A stretch of 64,000 nucleotides of DNA from contig NC_088295.1 of the NCBI RefSeq assembly GCF_032854445.1, forward strand, positions 58,697,249-58,761,248, given 5' to 3'. This DNA is from Liolophura sinensis (taxonomy: Eukaryota; Mollusca; Polyplacophora; Chitonida; Chitonidae). A program made the position numbers and the translations under genes. The first letter of the stretch is position 1. The number at the start of each line of letters is the position of its first letter. Positions 23,800 to 35,057 of the stretch are shown piece by piece. The notes beneath the pieces were generated by a model. That model was given only the letters and a program-made list of their open reading frames with translations, was not told the origin of the DNA and searched no databases.

Positions 23800-23918
23800 A
23801 TGTCCTATCTTTACACGCTTCGTACACAACTGGAGAAGTTTTTAAGGCCACATGACTTAACGTTATTTTGTCCACAATGGAAAGCATTTTTTCTTAAGTT
23901 CTGGAGCATCAAACTCAG
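23800..23918 (+). CDS. Upstream ORF exon, copy A
   Basis: ATG then 39 codons plus two bases (MSYLYTLRTQLEKF, then LTLFCPQWKAFFLKF), ending exactly at donor CTCAG|GTAAAT. A possible acceptor ATCTCAG lies about 20 bases before the ATG. Joined to the exon at 24582 the frame closes after two codons (AGA GAA TAG), before the main ATG, so it would act as an upstream ORF of about 41 codons. Copy C (54944-55062) differs by a single replacement (W/C). It could also be the first coding exon of an isoform I cannot trace. Confidence 0.35.
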
Positions 23919-24027
23919 GTAAATTTACTTGTATGTTCATGATTATATTGTAAGACGCAGTCTGTTATATCATTATATAATTGGCAGGGTGTAGATAAAA
24001 TTGACAGTATAGTAACTATCTTAATTA

Positions 24028-24121
24028 TGACGTCACTGTTCTTCTCATAGACGTCTCTTACTTCGTGTTATAGTCACATCGTTATGACGTCATTTAGTGA
24101 CGTCAGCAAAGGGTGACGTCA
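24028..24121 (+). promoter_or_regulatory. Cluster of four perfect CRE palindromes, copy A
   Basis: TGACGTCA at 24028-24035, 24085-24092, 24098-24105 and 24114-24121, all within 94 bases in the intron between the untranslated exons and the main ATG. TGACGTCA is the established binding site of CREB/ATF-type bZIP factors. One perfect site is expected about every 65 kb by chance. Confidence 0.85.
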
Positions 24122-24840
24122 TGCTATTGTTATTTGCCAACACACACTCAAAGCCAAACTATTTGCCGTCGACATCATATGTCATCAGAAAATCAGAAGG
24201 TTTAATAAAACATAGGTAAGGAAACTCTATATACAGTGCTTTATTTGAAATATGAGGACTGTATATTTTGAACTACAGTGTCAGACAGAATCTTTTTGAA
24301 TGAATGTTAAGGTATTATTCAAAATGGGATTGAGGGAACACATTAAAATAAGCCGTTATGGATAAACGATATAGCCCCAAAGCGATTCACATACAGCTAC
24401 CAGTCAATTACTTAGCTTCTGTGTTATATCCACACTTTATATGAGCATGTCTCTGTAAAAAAAAATGCATATTTCTAAACTTCTAATGTCACTTTGTGAA
24501 AACAAGGGGGAAAATATCGCTAAACGTCATAGAGCTTTATACACACTTAACAGTTCTATGTTGCCTTGTATGTACCTTCAGAGAATAGACTCTTGTAACC
24601 AAAAATACTGGAAGCAAAATGCCTGTTGATAAAGAAGAAGAAGCCGAAGTGATCAACGGTAAGGGCTTAAAGCTAAATCTTTTTCAATAATTTTTAAATG
24701 TATGCCTTTGTTTGTCGTTTTGCCATTTGAACATAGACCGTGTGCTGGTCTGTTTGGTAATATATCTTTCTCTTGCTAGGGTCTTTGGGCATACACGTAT
24801 TTTCATGTTTAGTTAATCGTCTTTCTCTCTCCTTCCTCTT

Positions 24841-24997
24841 TGAACAGATCACACATATTGACCTATTCAGCTATTTGTCTTCGCTATGTGATCAGAGTAC
24901 AAGTATTGTCATACTTAGCCATTCGTCTTTCTCTTTCTGTGAACAGAATACACATATTGACCTGTTTAGTTATTTGTCTTTCTCTCTCTGTGAACAG
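24841..24997 (+). repeat. Tandem duplication of the 3' splice site before exon 2, copy A
   Basis: Four copies of a GAACAGARTACACRTATTG-type segment, with AG ends at 24847, 24895, 24946 and 24997 (spacing 48, 51, 51). Each carries its own CTTTCTCTCTCTGTG pyrimidine tract. The last one opens exon 2 with TAC ACG TAT TGG. The earlier ones read TAT TGA in the same phase or have other changes, so using them would end translation. Copy C keeps the set (about 55993-56153). Confidence 0.7.
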
Positions 24998-25944
24998 AGT
25001 ACACGTATTGGCTGTACTTGTTTGTGTCTCTCGAGAGAGAACGCGCGACACTTCACCTCAAAGAAGACATCACCCCAGAGGTTCTCATGGTCAACAGGGG
25101 TGAGTTAGAGAAAGGAAATAAAAATACCAGAAAAACCCGTTGAATGATATGTGTATTTAATAATTAGTAGAACAATTTATGTTATAGTTTTTTAATTTTT
25201 TCTTTCAATTTTATATATTGATTCCTGTGTCTGGATTTATAATGACCAAAGTTGAAATATAGACATTGTTATTTTCTTTGGTGCTAAACACCATTCTACG
25301 TCTTTCCACAAGAATATAATAATATATTTTGGTATAATTCTTTCCCCCATGTAGATTACGTCATGGAGTACACGAGCCAGATTCTGGAATATCTGTACTG
25401 GAGAGAGCAGTGCCCTCAGCAACTGGCTGGTGAGTTAGTAAATCTGTCACTCAAGGAGAAGACTGCTATAATAGAGTTAGTCAAGTCATCGTTTATACTA
25501 TAAAAAATATATGTAATTTGTTGTCAAATGGTCGCCGTTTTTTGATCTATTCTGATGTGCTGTGCAATTTGAAGTTTTCAGAAAAACATATTTCGGTCTC
25601 TTTATGTTTTTCAGAGAAAATAAACAATTTTGCGAGAAGAGTTCTGGCAAAATTCATCTCCTTGGAAGAGACACGGGAGGCTACTGGAAAGAATCGTAAG
25701 TATTTCTGTACTTTCTACAGCTCATTTCTTGGTATGTGCACCTCGAGCATATGTTATTCTAACTCTTTGGTTGTTACCATCTGGTCAAAGTAAATTTTCA
25801 AAGGTAAACAAATAAAGGTTTTTGTAAAGCAGTTTTATTAATTCGGCAGAGTTTCTAGTGTTTTCTGTCCGAAGCATGCTGTCATATGCCCGTCACTCTA
25901 CTGCCGTTATTTCGACACTCTACTGTCACATTCTCGTTATTGCT

Positions 25945-26290
25945 GACCGGCCCCGATAGCACGGTAGTTAGAGTACGTAGATCCAGGATCAACCCTGGGT
26001 CGGATTACACCTAAGACTTTAAAAGAGAAAGTTGTAGCTTCCTCTCTTGGCGTTCAGCATTAAGGGGTACGACTGGTTGACCATTATCAGTATAATGTTT
26101 CTGGCGGTGCGGCTTACTTGTCTTCGGTAAGTCGTCTCACTGAAGCAGCACTAGATAAAAGAGCGGTGGAAATCCGTCTTTCAACAAGGAGGCGCATTAC
26201 ATGTACATGCACTCCAAAGACTGCTTCGTCGTATGAATGGAAAATTGTTAAGTACGACGTTAAACCCCAAGCATCCATTCACTCACTCGC
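25945..26290 (+). mobile_element. tRNA-derived SINE (+) just upstream of exon 5, copy A
   Basis: Starts GACCGGCCCCGATAGCACGG with a tRNA-like head (GTAGTTAGAGTACGTAGATC, then CAGGATCAACCCTGGGTCGG). It continues through CTTCCTCTCTTGGCGTTCAG and TTCGTCGTATGAATGGAAAA to TAAGTACGACGTTAAACCCC and a CATTCACTCACTC tail. I recognise the body and tail as a very common lophotrochozoan SINE type. Its end lies about 26 bases before the acceptor of exon 5. Confidence 0.8.
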
Positions 26291-27809
26291 TACTAGTGTC
26301 ACGTTCTCTGTTTCAGCCCTCGAAATCTTCTCCGACCCCTTCGCTTTGGACAGAATCGTAAGTTCTTGATGACGCTTCTCATCTTTAAATTTACTGTTGG
26401 TCTCGTGTAATAACTAGCGGCGCAGTTATCCATAATACAGACACTGTCATTATCGTCAGAAAATTTAGTTCTTCTGTAGTCATTTTATTCAAACTGTTTA
26501 TAGATAACATTAAAGACGCCATACAAGTACATATAGCACGCAACAACTTTTGCAAAACTTCCAAAACATCAATACTAACGATCTAGCATGCTGATAACCA
26601 CGCAAAATCATCATAAATTATCACAAAATTATCGTAACAAAATTCTGTTTCGCAGCGATTCATATGTGGTATACATCCATAAACTAATTTAAACTGCATT
26701 TCTTTCTGATATCCAATAGGAACCATCCTGTACCCGACTGTCCGCTTGAGTTACCGGAAGTCCTATCAACACGTGCTTCTGGGCGCCTGTCACGTCCAAA
26801 GGTCCCCCAAAAGATTGAATCTGACTACATTGACAACACTTTGGACCAACACTTTATTACCAATGTCGATAATTATATATACAAAATCTCATGTTTATTT
26901 CAAGAGAAAGAAAAATCAGGTATTTTCTCTATAGGCAGTATAATATGTTTAAAACTGTTGTTGATTGTATTCAAATTTTCTTCCTTTTGTCTTTTAGGTG
27001 AAAACTGTTTTTACAAGACTGTGCATTTTTTCTCGCAAGGCCTTCTACAGAACAGGTAAGACATCTACACGAAGCAAACTGTAGCGTTAATCTGAAACCT
27101 GAATTAGAATTAGTTAAACGTCACAAGTCTTGAAAAAATCATGTTGTTTGTTATGTATGTATTTACATAACATTAAAATTTCTGTTTTTATATAAAAGTG
27201 CGGTGCTTTTTGACAATTGAATCACCATGTTTTTTAAGTAGAAGTTGACTGGTTATTCATTTCTGTTATTTCATGTTTCTTTTGCAGACAAGGCTTTGAA
27301 ATCGTTGAGGCGAGGAATCCTCACGTTCTGAGCCTGCGCAACCGGAACCATAGACGACCAGTAAATTAACTGATATCTACAATGATCACTTTTATGTATT
27401 TTCTCTGTAGTTGACTTTTTAAAAAGCAGCGCTTTTAAACCCATAATGTACAGTATAATGTTTTCGGGTTTTGTAACTAGTCAGATCATAATATATCATT
27501 TACATGAAAACATATCACAATACCGATATCATTAGTCACTCCCAGACAGCTGTGTATATACCTATAGAAGACTGATGCTCCACAAGACTGGACTCTTAGT
27601 CCCACACTCTTAGTTTGGGCCATTACTTACAGGTCTACATCTTTGTAAATATAAAACAGCCGTACACCTATAGCCGTATATCGCTAGGTGTACGTACATG
27701 AAACCAGATATAGGCTCGAACCAATACTTGTTCACTTCGAAATAACATTACATCTACATGTAGACGATAAAGGGCTATATCTGTCTTCGATTATGTTCAA
27801 TGGTTGTTA

Positions 27810-27815
27810 AATAAA
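27810..27815 (+). terminator. AATAAA polyadenylation signal, helical-protein gene copy A
   Basis: AAATAAAATCTGAAC about 440 bases after the end of the last exon; conserved in copy C at 59125-59130. The best candidate 3' end for this gene. Confidence 0.4.
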
Positions 27816-28659
27816 ATCTGAACTTGCACATATGTCTTTTTGTTGTTTTTTTTTTTATTTTTATTAGCTATATGGCTTTTAGTATGGTGTTGATTCATTG
27901 GGTTGATCATTTAAACTTATACAATAGGACTGTTTGAGATATGCATATGATAAAATGTATACACTTGTAGGAACGAGAAGTTAGTCAACGTCTGGTGAAT
28001 GCCGTCTCTAGAGTTTTTTTTTATACATTTAATGAAAATTGCAGCCGTTCAAGAGAAAAAACCCCTTCCCACTCCCCAACCGAGATTGAAAGAATTTATA
28101 GATTGTGTTATAGATTTTGGTGCAATGGTATTTAACATATATTGAAATGAAAGTTTGGATTCACAGGAAGCACGCATTGATGGTGCCGAGCCATGCGTAA
28201 GTGAGTCCTCATTACGTTAATTAGTTTATTTGTCAGGTGTATATTTGTTTCTACCAGTTGAATCAAGACAGTAAACACATACCTGTATGCAAAGTTTCTC
28301 ACCTGATAAAATAAAGATGTCGGTTCTGGACAACAGTCGAAACTTGTCTTTTGCAACATCCTTCAACCTCATATCTGAATGTCCACACAGCGGCTCCGAG
28401 AAAATCTCTTTAGTTTGCTGACCCAGGAATCCTTCTCTTTCTTTTACACATAATATAGACCGTTGTTAAACAAGATATCGCTATCTTAGATTCCAGATTC
28501 CGTGCCTTCAATATCTTTTTTTATACATGCACTACAGATCGTTGTTAAACAAGACATTATAAAGACAAGATATGGAAGATCCAGGATTCCAGTCTTCATT
28601 TTCTGATGGAATACAATTTAAATCCAATCAAGTAGCACGGGAAAGAGGCGAAGATCTAG
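27816..28659. other. Spacer before the unit boundary
   Basis: No gene seen. It contains a repeated CGTTGTTAAACAAGA motif (28462 and 28541) and ATTCCAGATTCC/AGGATTCCAG echoes, present also in copy C at about 59757-59900. An 88-bp open minus frame near 28132-28359 differs in frame details between copies and is not supported. Confidence 0.45.
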
Positions 28660-31403
28660 CATCAAATGATTTTGGACAGTAAACTTACGGACTATCATTC
28701 CACCATAGAAGCATATTCCGATCTTTGTCATTGGAAAGAGACAGTTTATTGTGAAATGTTTTCGTTGTCGTTATGCTTTCAAATGACAAAAAGTTTTTTG
28801 AATGTATGCTGGGAAACCTTGTTCCCTTTACAAGTAAAAGGTCGATAGAGGTTTCGCATATTTGGATAGTTCTCACGCTAGATTAAACTTGTTTGTTCAC
28901 AAACACTAATCCGTGGATGTTACTTAGTTAAAACCTTACTACCACCGTCTTTACCGCCAGCATCGGAGCAAGGGTCACCAGAAGGCATCTGTAAAAAAAA
29001 TGACCTTTAATGCGAAAAACATTACCTGCCAAAACCGCCCCCAAAACTACAGAGCAAAGGTCAAATATTGTTTTGGCTACTGCCTTTGTCGCTTTTATCC
29101 ATCTCTGTACAAGGTGGCCAATAATTGATTAAAAACGGTCTTTAATCTTAGACTGGGGGTAATCGGTGTGTTTTTATTCGCGGTAGTTCGAGGTGATCTA
29201 AACAACATTAGGGTGGAAAATGGGCGTTAAAGCTGACATAATACCACTGTATACATACACACCCGTTTCAACGTCAGGTCGCCAAAACCACGTGGTTAAT
29301 TGAGAACCTATTCCTCCTCCAGCCGTTAGTGAAGTTAATGTGTGTTCTATCACAGAGCGAATAACGCTCTAGTACGGCCTTATACATTGTCCCTTCTGGT
29401 CAATCTATCTGCTTTGCTCGGGCGATAGTTTTGTAGTCGGTGGTTAACCGATTGAACAGCACAGTGGCCTAGTCAGGATTCCTTCACAATTCCGTTTCAA
29501 TCTGTATGTGTATGGTTCTAATTAATCATAATACCGTTAGTGAAGACAGATTCGATCAAATCAGATAGGGTATTTTATAGGGATTCTAGGAAAATGCGAA
29601 ATGAAACATTAACTATCTTTTGGTGAAATTCCCTGTAGATATGTATGTGTGGCCAACAATAATCCCTTTGTTGTGTGAGGTTACTTTTACCACCAATTAA
29701 ACCAAAAGAACTAGAATTATTGTTTTGCCTACATTTATTTAACCCTGTATGTGACATTAAGAAGATTTCTTCACAAAGGTGTGCAAGATCAGATATGATG
29801 TTGGTGGTAATAAAGAGAGAAACTGTAAAGGCAGGCAAAACTGAGCAGATTATACAATTTGTCGTCACCATTTATTGGTAGTTGATCTAATCAGTTTACT
29901 TGGGTAAACAGCGATCTGATTTTTTTCTTTCATTACTGCCCCCACTCTCCCAGGGATGACAAATTGGGGTCAACACTGAATGAGATAACACTAGTAGCCT
30001 AAATATTTTCTTTGAAGATGGTAAAAAATGAAGTCACGTTCCCTAGTAATTAGTTAAACGATCCCGATTCTGTGTTTTTGCTAACATTTATTTCATCCTA
30101 TATATAATTATGTGAAATTATGGTCACAAAGTATTACAAAATCAGATAAGATGTTGATGGTTTTAGAAAGTAAAACTATGTGAAGAAAGCTATAATGTTT
30201 GATTGCCTCTTGGGAATTACACTTCTCCCTCAACATCCGTAATTACGTATGTGTTCCCTTCTAACCAATTCACTTTGCCCAGAAGGCAATTTTCTACTTC
30301 TGTATAAATTACATATATCAAGACCAATCATCTGTTATAAGAATACATGATAAACGAAGGCGGGTTGTGAACGCTGAATGACATAAGTAGGATTAATGTT
30401 GCCTTTACGAGGTAGAAGGCACAAAATCATAAAATAATAAATTCTATAAATCATAGAAACGCTCTAAAATATTTATGATTTATAATTCCGGAAGAGCTCA
30501 GAAAAAATGGCAGCTGAGAATATACATGTTTACGAAATTTGATATTTTGGTTGCTCCTCTTAGAAACTGCTTACCATGTACGTAACGACAAGGAGTATAT
30601 CAGTATGCCAGCTAGCTATTCGCTGTGTGGGTGTTCAACAATTTGGACAAATTTAGTAGTGCATCTGCATCGTGTTATCTGGTGTACCATTAGGAAGTGA
30701 TTTAGGAAAACTCCGGCTGGATGCGAACTTTGTCAAAAAAGAAAAGTGCAGCTGCACACCCAGTATAGATCAAATACCCTGTTTATTAATGACTTATCAT
30801 TTAATGAGTTCCAATGTTTTGTGCGGTATCAGATAGCGCCTTGACTTTTATTCATATCTTATAAAATAGTATAACCCATTAATTTCCATGTTGTACTGAC
30901 TGTATGTGAAGGTATTGGAGTTTTCCAGTATTAAGTCGTATGTAAATGTAAATTAAAATAATAATCTGTTTAATTTAACAGAAAGTCTGTCTTGGTGATG
31001 CCAGAGTCTATCCTTTTGTTACAGCAGACTATTATGTCATTGTAGCAGATTATTCTGTTAAATATAGCACACATACTCTAGAAATTTAACCCAAAAATTG
31101 TATTTGACTACAGGATTAAGCTACAATAACAGAGTAAATTCATCACTCAAACAAGAGACTTTCTGTTAAATAAATAGATAATTTTTTCTCAGTGTACAGA
31201 TGGACTGCCCACAGTGCGCTTATCAAAAACACAGATCAGATAACATATTGATGGTTAGACTGAAGGCTTCGTTGCCTATACACGTTAAAATAAACGGTGT
31301 TGTCAACAACGCTCTTCGCGGCTATTACAAACAATTTACGATTACCGAAAGCGCGGAATTTCTACCATTGCGCAATGTGACGTTGTATGCTTTAGAAACC
31401 TAA
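28660..31403 (+). CDS. Boundary-spanning small-protein gene, last two exons, copies A to B
   Basis: The penultimate exon 28660-28833 (58 codons, phase 0 at both ends) starts after GATCTAG, which is also an in-frame stop, so the exon cannot extend upstream. It reads ILDSKLTDYHSTIEAYSDLC, then SLSLCFQMTKSFLNVCWETL and ends LFPLQ, donor CAA|GTAAAA. The terminal exon 31200-31403 follows TGTACAG across a 2.37-kb intron that contains the unit boundary. It reads MDCPQCAYQKHRSDNILMVR, then NGVVNNALRGYYKQFTITES and TLYALET, TAA. Cysteine-rich helical part plus beta-rich part; polyA at 31429. The exon pair could follow the signal-peptide exon of the same unit, but linking exons are not proven. Alternatively the gene starts at the ATG at 28666. 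Confidence 0.5.
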
Positions 31404-32819
31404 AGCGATCTGTACATACGGTGAATACAATAAACGTCAAACCCTAGTCCATAAATTAGGCCTATAATAGGCTAAAAACAACGCCGGTGTGTCAACACGG
31501 AAGATGAGATAACATATTTAATGTTGGCTTGGAAAGGCCAGTTAAGGATATCACATTCCCTTGTATAGAGAACACTTGACTATTACTCTAAAGTTAACTG
31601 CGGCAGACTGTTTCCGGTCACGGGCATTTCCAAACTTCTCTCTTTGTTTAGAAAGTTACGAAAGTCGTTCATATTGTATACGACAAAATCAGTGTACATT
31701 GTCATATTCCTGTTCATTTAATTACACCAATATATGTCACTTTGTAAGATCCAGATCATTAATTACAAACGTAAAACACAGCAGACATGTTCAGTGTATA
31801 CCCTACATCGCCGGAACTTTGTAATATCCAGATCAATAATTACATAATCAAGCCAAAGCAGAGAAGCACAAAAGCACACCGTCATGATTTTGAAATATCT
31901 ACATAGTCAATTACAACCCAAGGCAGAGATGTTCGTTTTTTTTGTCTTTGACTTAAGATTGTCTCTCTCTATGTCTGTTGTATTGAGGCCAGCTTCCTGT
32001 TGGTACAAACTAGAATTTTGTGGCAAATTCTTATTTATTCACTTTTCGATATGTCTTCAAAAAATCTTTGCTATATTACAATTTTGTGTTACCTTTCGGC
32101 GTTGTGATTTGGGCAAAGAAGAGCGCAAAATGGTCATATTTTGGTGCCTTGTGGTTATCGTTGTGTGTCAGTGAGAGGCCACGTTTCACATGAAACAAAG
32201 GTCTTCCTTTAAATCAGTGTTTCGATCTACCTGAGCATTAACAAATTCCACACATCAAGACTCAAAAGTGTTCACAAATCACAAGGAATTACTAGAGCTA
32301 GCAATCAGATACAGTAACATTTACAATGGACTGCGCATGCTGTATGAGGTCAGGATCAAGAATTGACATTATACGTCCTTCGTGCGCGTAAACCAGTGCT
32401 CATGCCCTGTGAAGACTCAAGCCTGTAGACACATGTTAAATCACCGGCTTGTTTGTACATCTCTGTTTTCTATTTGACATCTCAGTTACTGAGCCGTGAG
32501 TAAGTGTTACCTTACGGTGAGTTACCTCGTTAGTGATGCCATTCAGTAACTGACTGTCACATGGAATTAGGTATTAGATTACCTACCGGGACCTGGTTAA
32601 CCACTGTGTGTATGTGAATAACATAGGCGAAATGTTGTGGGGGAATTCAACTGCTAGAATTGGACATTGTCCTTCTTTAGTTTCCCAAAGCACAGTAGCC
32701 ACTTATCAGCTGAGTGGCATAAAACTGTTTAGAACTGAGATCAGTTCACACTGAAGACGGATTTCGCCTATTACGTGTGACCATGGCAACTATCATATTG
32801 TCATCGCTCATGAGCTTTT
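28834..32819 (+). repeat. Tandem unit copy B, truncated by assembly gap
   Basis: Matches copy A from its first bases to about A position 4505 and then ends in Ns inside the signal-peptide exon. Relative to A and C it lacks roughly 450 bp between the direct-repeat landmarks near 31935, where a run of T joins the CTTTGACTTAAG segment directly to an upstream AGATGTTCG segment. Its terminal exon is closer to copy D than to copies A or C. Confidence 0.95.
32783..32819 (+). CDS. Signal-peptide exon, copy B, cut by the gap
   Basis: ATGGCAACTATCATATTG and onward, 12 codons plus one base, reading MATIILSSLMSF before the Ns. It has the same ACC-ATGG context and the same upstream CATAAAA and ATCAGTTCA as copies A and C. 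Leucine 10 is replaced by methionine. Confidence 0.55.
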
Positions 32820-33019
32820 NNNNNNNNNNNNNNNNNNNNNNNNNNNNNNNNNNNNNNNNNNNNNNNNNNNNNNNNNNNNNNNNNNNNNNNNNNNNNNNNN
32901 NNNNNNNNNNNNNNNNNNNNNNNNNNNNNNNNNNNNNNNNNNNNNNNNNNNNNNNNNNNNNNNNNNNNNNNNNNNNNNNNNNNNNNNNNNNNNNNNNNNN
33001 NNNNNNNNNNNNNNNNNNN
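32820..33019. other. Assembly gap of exactly 200 N
   Basis: Exactly 200 N. The left edge corresponds to A position about 4505 (inside the signal-peptide exon) and the right edge to A position about 2413 (last bases of the intron before the terminal exon). The sequence therefore moves backwards in the unit across the gap. This is what an arbitrary-length scaffold gap inside an unresolved tandem array would look like. About 27 kb of one unit, or that plus whole units, is probably missing. Confidence 0.93.
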
Positions 33020-33022
33020 CAG

Positions 33023-33214
33023 ATGGACTGCCAACAGTGCGCTTATCAACAATACAGATCAGATAACATCCTGAAGGCTTCGTTGCCTATACACGTTAAA
33101 ATAAACGGTGTTGTCAACAACGCTCTTCGCGGCCATTACAAACAATTTACGGTTACCGAAAGCGCGGAATTTCTACCATTGCGCAATGTCACGTTGTATG
33201 CTTTAGAAACCTAA
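33023..33214 (+). CDS. Terminal exon of boundary-spanning gene, copy C (start of contig after gap)
   Basis: Opens right after the gap with CAG|ATGGACTGCC. It differs from copy A by eight replacements, one silent change and an in-frame deletion of four codons within NILMVRLK. The stop codon and AATAAA (33240) are retained. Immediately downstream the sequence is almost identical to copy A. Confidence 0.55.
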   Translation: MDCQQCAYQQYRSDNILKASLPIHVKINGVVNNALRGHYKQFTVTESAEFLPLRNVTLYALET

Positions 33215-35057
33215 AGCGATCTGTACATACGGTGAATACAATAAACGTCAAACCCTAGTCCATAAATTAGGCCTATAATAGGCTCATACAACGTTGGGTG
33301 TGTCAACACGGAAGATGAGATAACATATTTAATGTTGGTTTGGAAAGGCCAGATAAGGATATCACATTCCCTGATATAGAGAACACTTGACTATTACTCT
33401 AAAGTTAACTGCGGCAGACTGTTATCGGTCACGGGCATTTCCAAACTTCTCTCTTTGTTTTGAAAGTTACGAAAGTCGTATATACCGTACACGACAAAAT
33501 CAGTGTACATTGTCATAATCCCTGTTCATTTAATTACACGTAAACGTACACCAATATATGTTACTTTGTAAGATCTAGATCATTAATTACAAACTTAAAA
33601 CACAGCAGAAATGTTCAGTGTATACCCTACATCGCCGGAACTTTGTAATATCCAGATCAATAATTATATAATCAAGCCAAAGCAGAGAAGCTGTCTGCAC
33701 AAAACCACACCGTTATGATTTTGTAATATCTACATAGTCAATTACAACCCAAGGCAGAGATGTTCGTTCACACGGTATCATATAACTTGCCGTCATTTTG
33801 TAATATCCATACCAGTAAATACAAACTTAAGCTAAAGGAGTGATGTTCACACTGTATGACATACAGTGCCGTAATCTTGTGAAATAACCAGGAGACCTAT
33901 GAATGCTGAGATGTTACTGTTAAGGAATAATTTAATTAGCCATTCAGCTAATTAAGATGGTGTCGGCAACAGTCTTGTGTCCCCAGTACAGCCAAGCCTC
34001 AGCAACATGCGCCAGTAAGCGAGACGCCAAACGGCAGATTCCAGATGTACAAACAATTTGAACGTGGAGGCGCTTAACCATAAATGTACACGATTGACCA
34101 CCGATGATCACAACACGCCAGCCCCGGGACTGGGGTCAAGAAAGGTGGTTTTGTTGTACCAAAGCCACAGGCGTACTGGGAGGTGGGGTGGGGTAGGGGG
34201 GAGGCTTTGTTTTGTCATTGACTTCAGATTGTCTCTCTCTATGTCTGATGTATTAAGGCCAGCTTCCTGGTTGGTACAAAGTAGAATTTTGTGGCAAATT
34301 CTTATTTATTCACTTTTCGATATGTCTTCAAAAAATCTTTGTTATATTACAATTTTGCGTTACCTTTTGGCGTTGTGATTTGGGCAAAGAAGAGCGCAAA
34401 ATAGTCATATTTTGGTGCCTGTGGCTTTCTTTGTGTATCAGTGAGAGGCCACGTTTCACATGAAACAATGGTCTTCCTTTAAATCAGTGTTTCGATCTAC
34501 CTGAGCATTAACAAATTCCACACATCAAAGACTCAAAAGTGTTCACAAATCCACAAGGAATTACTTGTACTAACAATCAGATACAGTAACATTTACAATG
34601 GACTGCGCATGCTGTCTGAGGTCACATAAGGATCAACAATTGACATTATACGTCCTTCGTGCGTGTAAACCAGTGTTCATGCCCTGTGAAGACTCAAACC
34701 TGTAGACCACGTGTTAAATCACCGGCTTGTGTGTACATCTCTGTTTTCTATTTGACATCTCAGTTACTGAGCCGTGTGTAAGTGTTACCTTACGGTGGGT
34801 TACCTCGTTAGCGATACCATTCAGTAAACTGACTGTCACATGGAGTTAGGTATTAGATTACCTTACCGGAACTGGTTAAACACTGTGTGTATGTGAATCA
34901 CTTAGGCGAAATGTTGTTGGGGAATTGCTAGAATTGGACAGTGTACTTCTTTAGTTTCCCAAAGCACAGGTAGCCACTTATCAGCTGAGTGGCATAAAAC
35001 TGTTTAGAATTGAGATCAGTTCATACTGAAGAGGGATTTTGCCGATTACGTGTGACC

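Larger units (their letters stand above)
24619..27369 (+). pseudogene. Multi-exon helical-protein gene with frame lesions, copy A
   Basis: Coding exons: 24619-24658 (MPVDKEEEAEVIN), 24998-25099, 25355-25429, 25615-25695, 26317-26357, 26720-26919, 26998-27055, 27288-27369. The first four introns are all phase 1, then phase 0. Visible motifs: YTYWLYLFVSLERERATLHL, then YVMEYTSQILEYLYWREQC, then KINNFARRVLAKFISLEE: a charged, mostly helical domain without signal peptide. Exon 5 reads LEIFSDPFALDRI. Exon 6 has lost 8 bases relative to copy C (CATCCTGTACCC), so translation stops at TGA 26747 after about 122 residues. The lost frame continues (VPDCPLELPEVLSTRASG) into NYIYKISCLFQEKEKS, GENCFYKTVHFFSQGLLQN and a last exon shortened by an inserted G. 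Exons 1-5 differ from copy C about equally at silent and replacement sites, supporting real coding. A death-fold-like adaptor is a loose guess only. Confidence 0.55.
1..28833 (+). repeat. Tandem unit copy A (about 28.8 kb)
   Basis: The sequence from base 6 onward reappears in the same order from 28834 and again from 60134, so the window is a head-to-tail tandem array. The marker I used for the boundary is the donor site after the exon ending CCTTTACAG/CAA. Copy A runs from that donor to the next one. Copies differ by a few percent by eye, with sharp exceptions: near-identical blocks, private insertions and deletions. Every gene-like feature in copy A has a counterpart in copy C. Confidence 0.96.

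Noticed and set aside
26118-26369. 83-codon open frame ending near exon 5
   Set aside because: It reads through the SINE into exon 5 and past its donor; the splice sites define exon 5 as 26317-26357.
32777-33214. 145-codon frame spanning the N gap
   Set aside because: The reading frame through Ns is meaningless; the two sides are a signal-peptide exon and a terminal exon with unknown sequence between.
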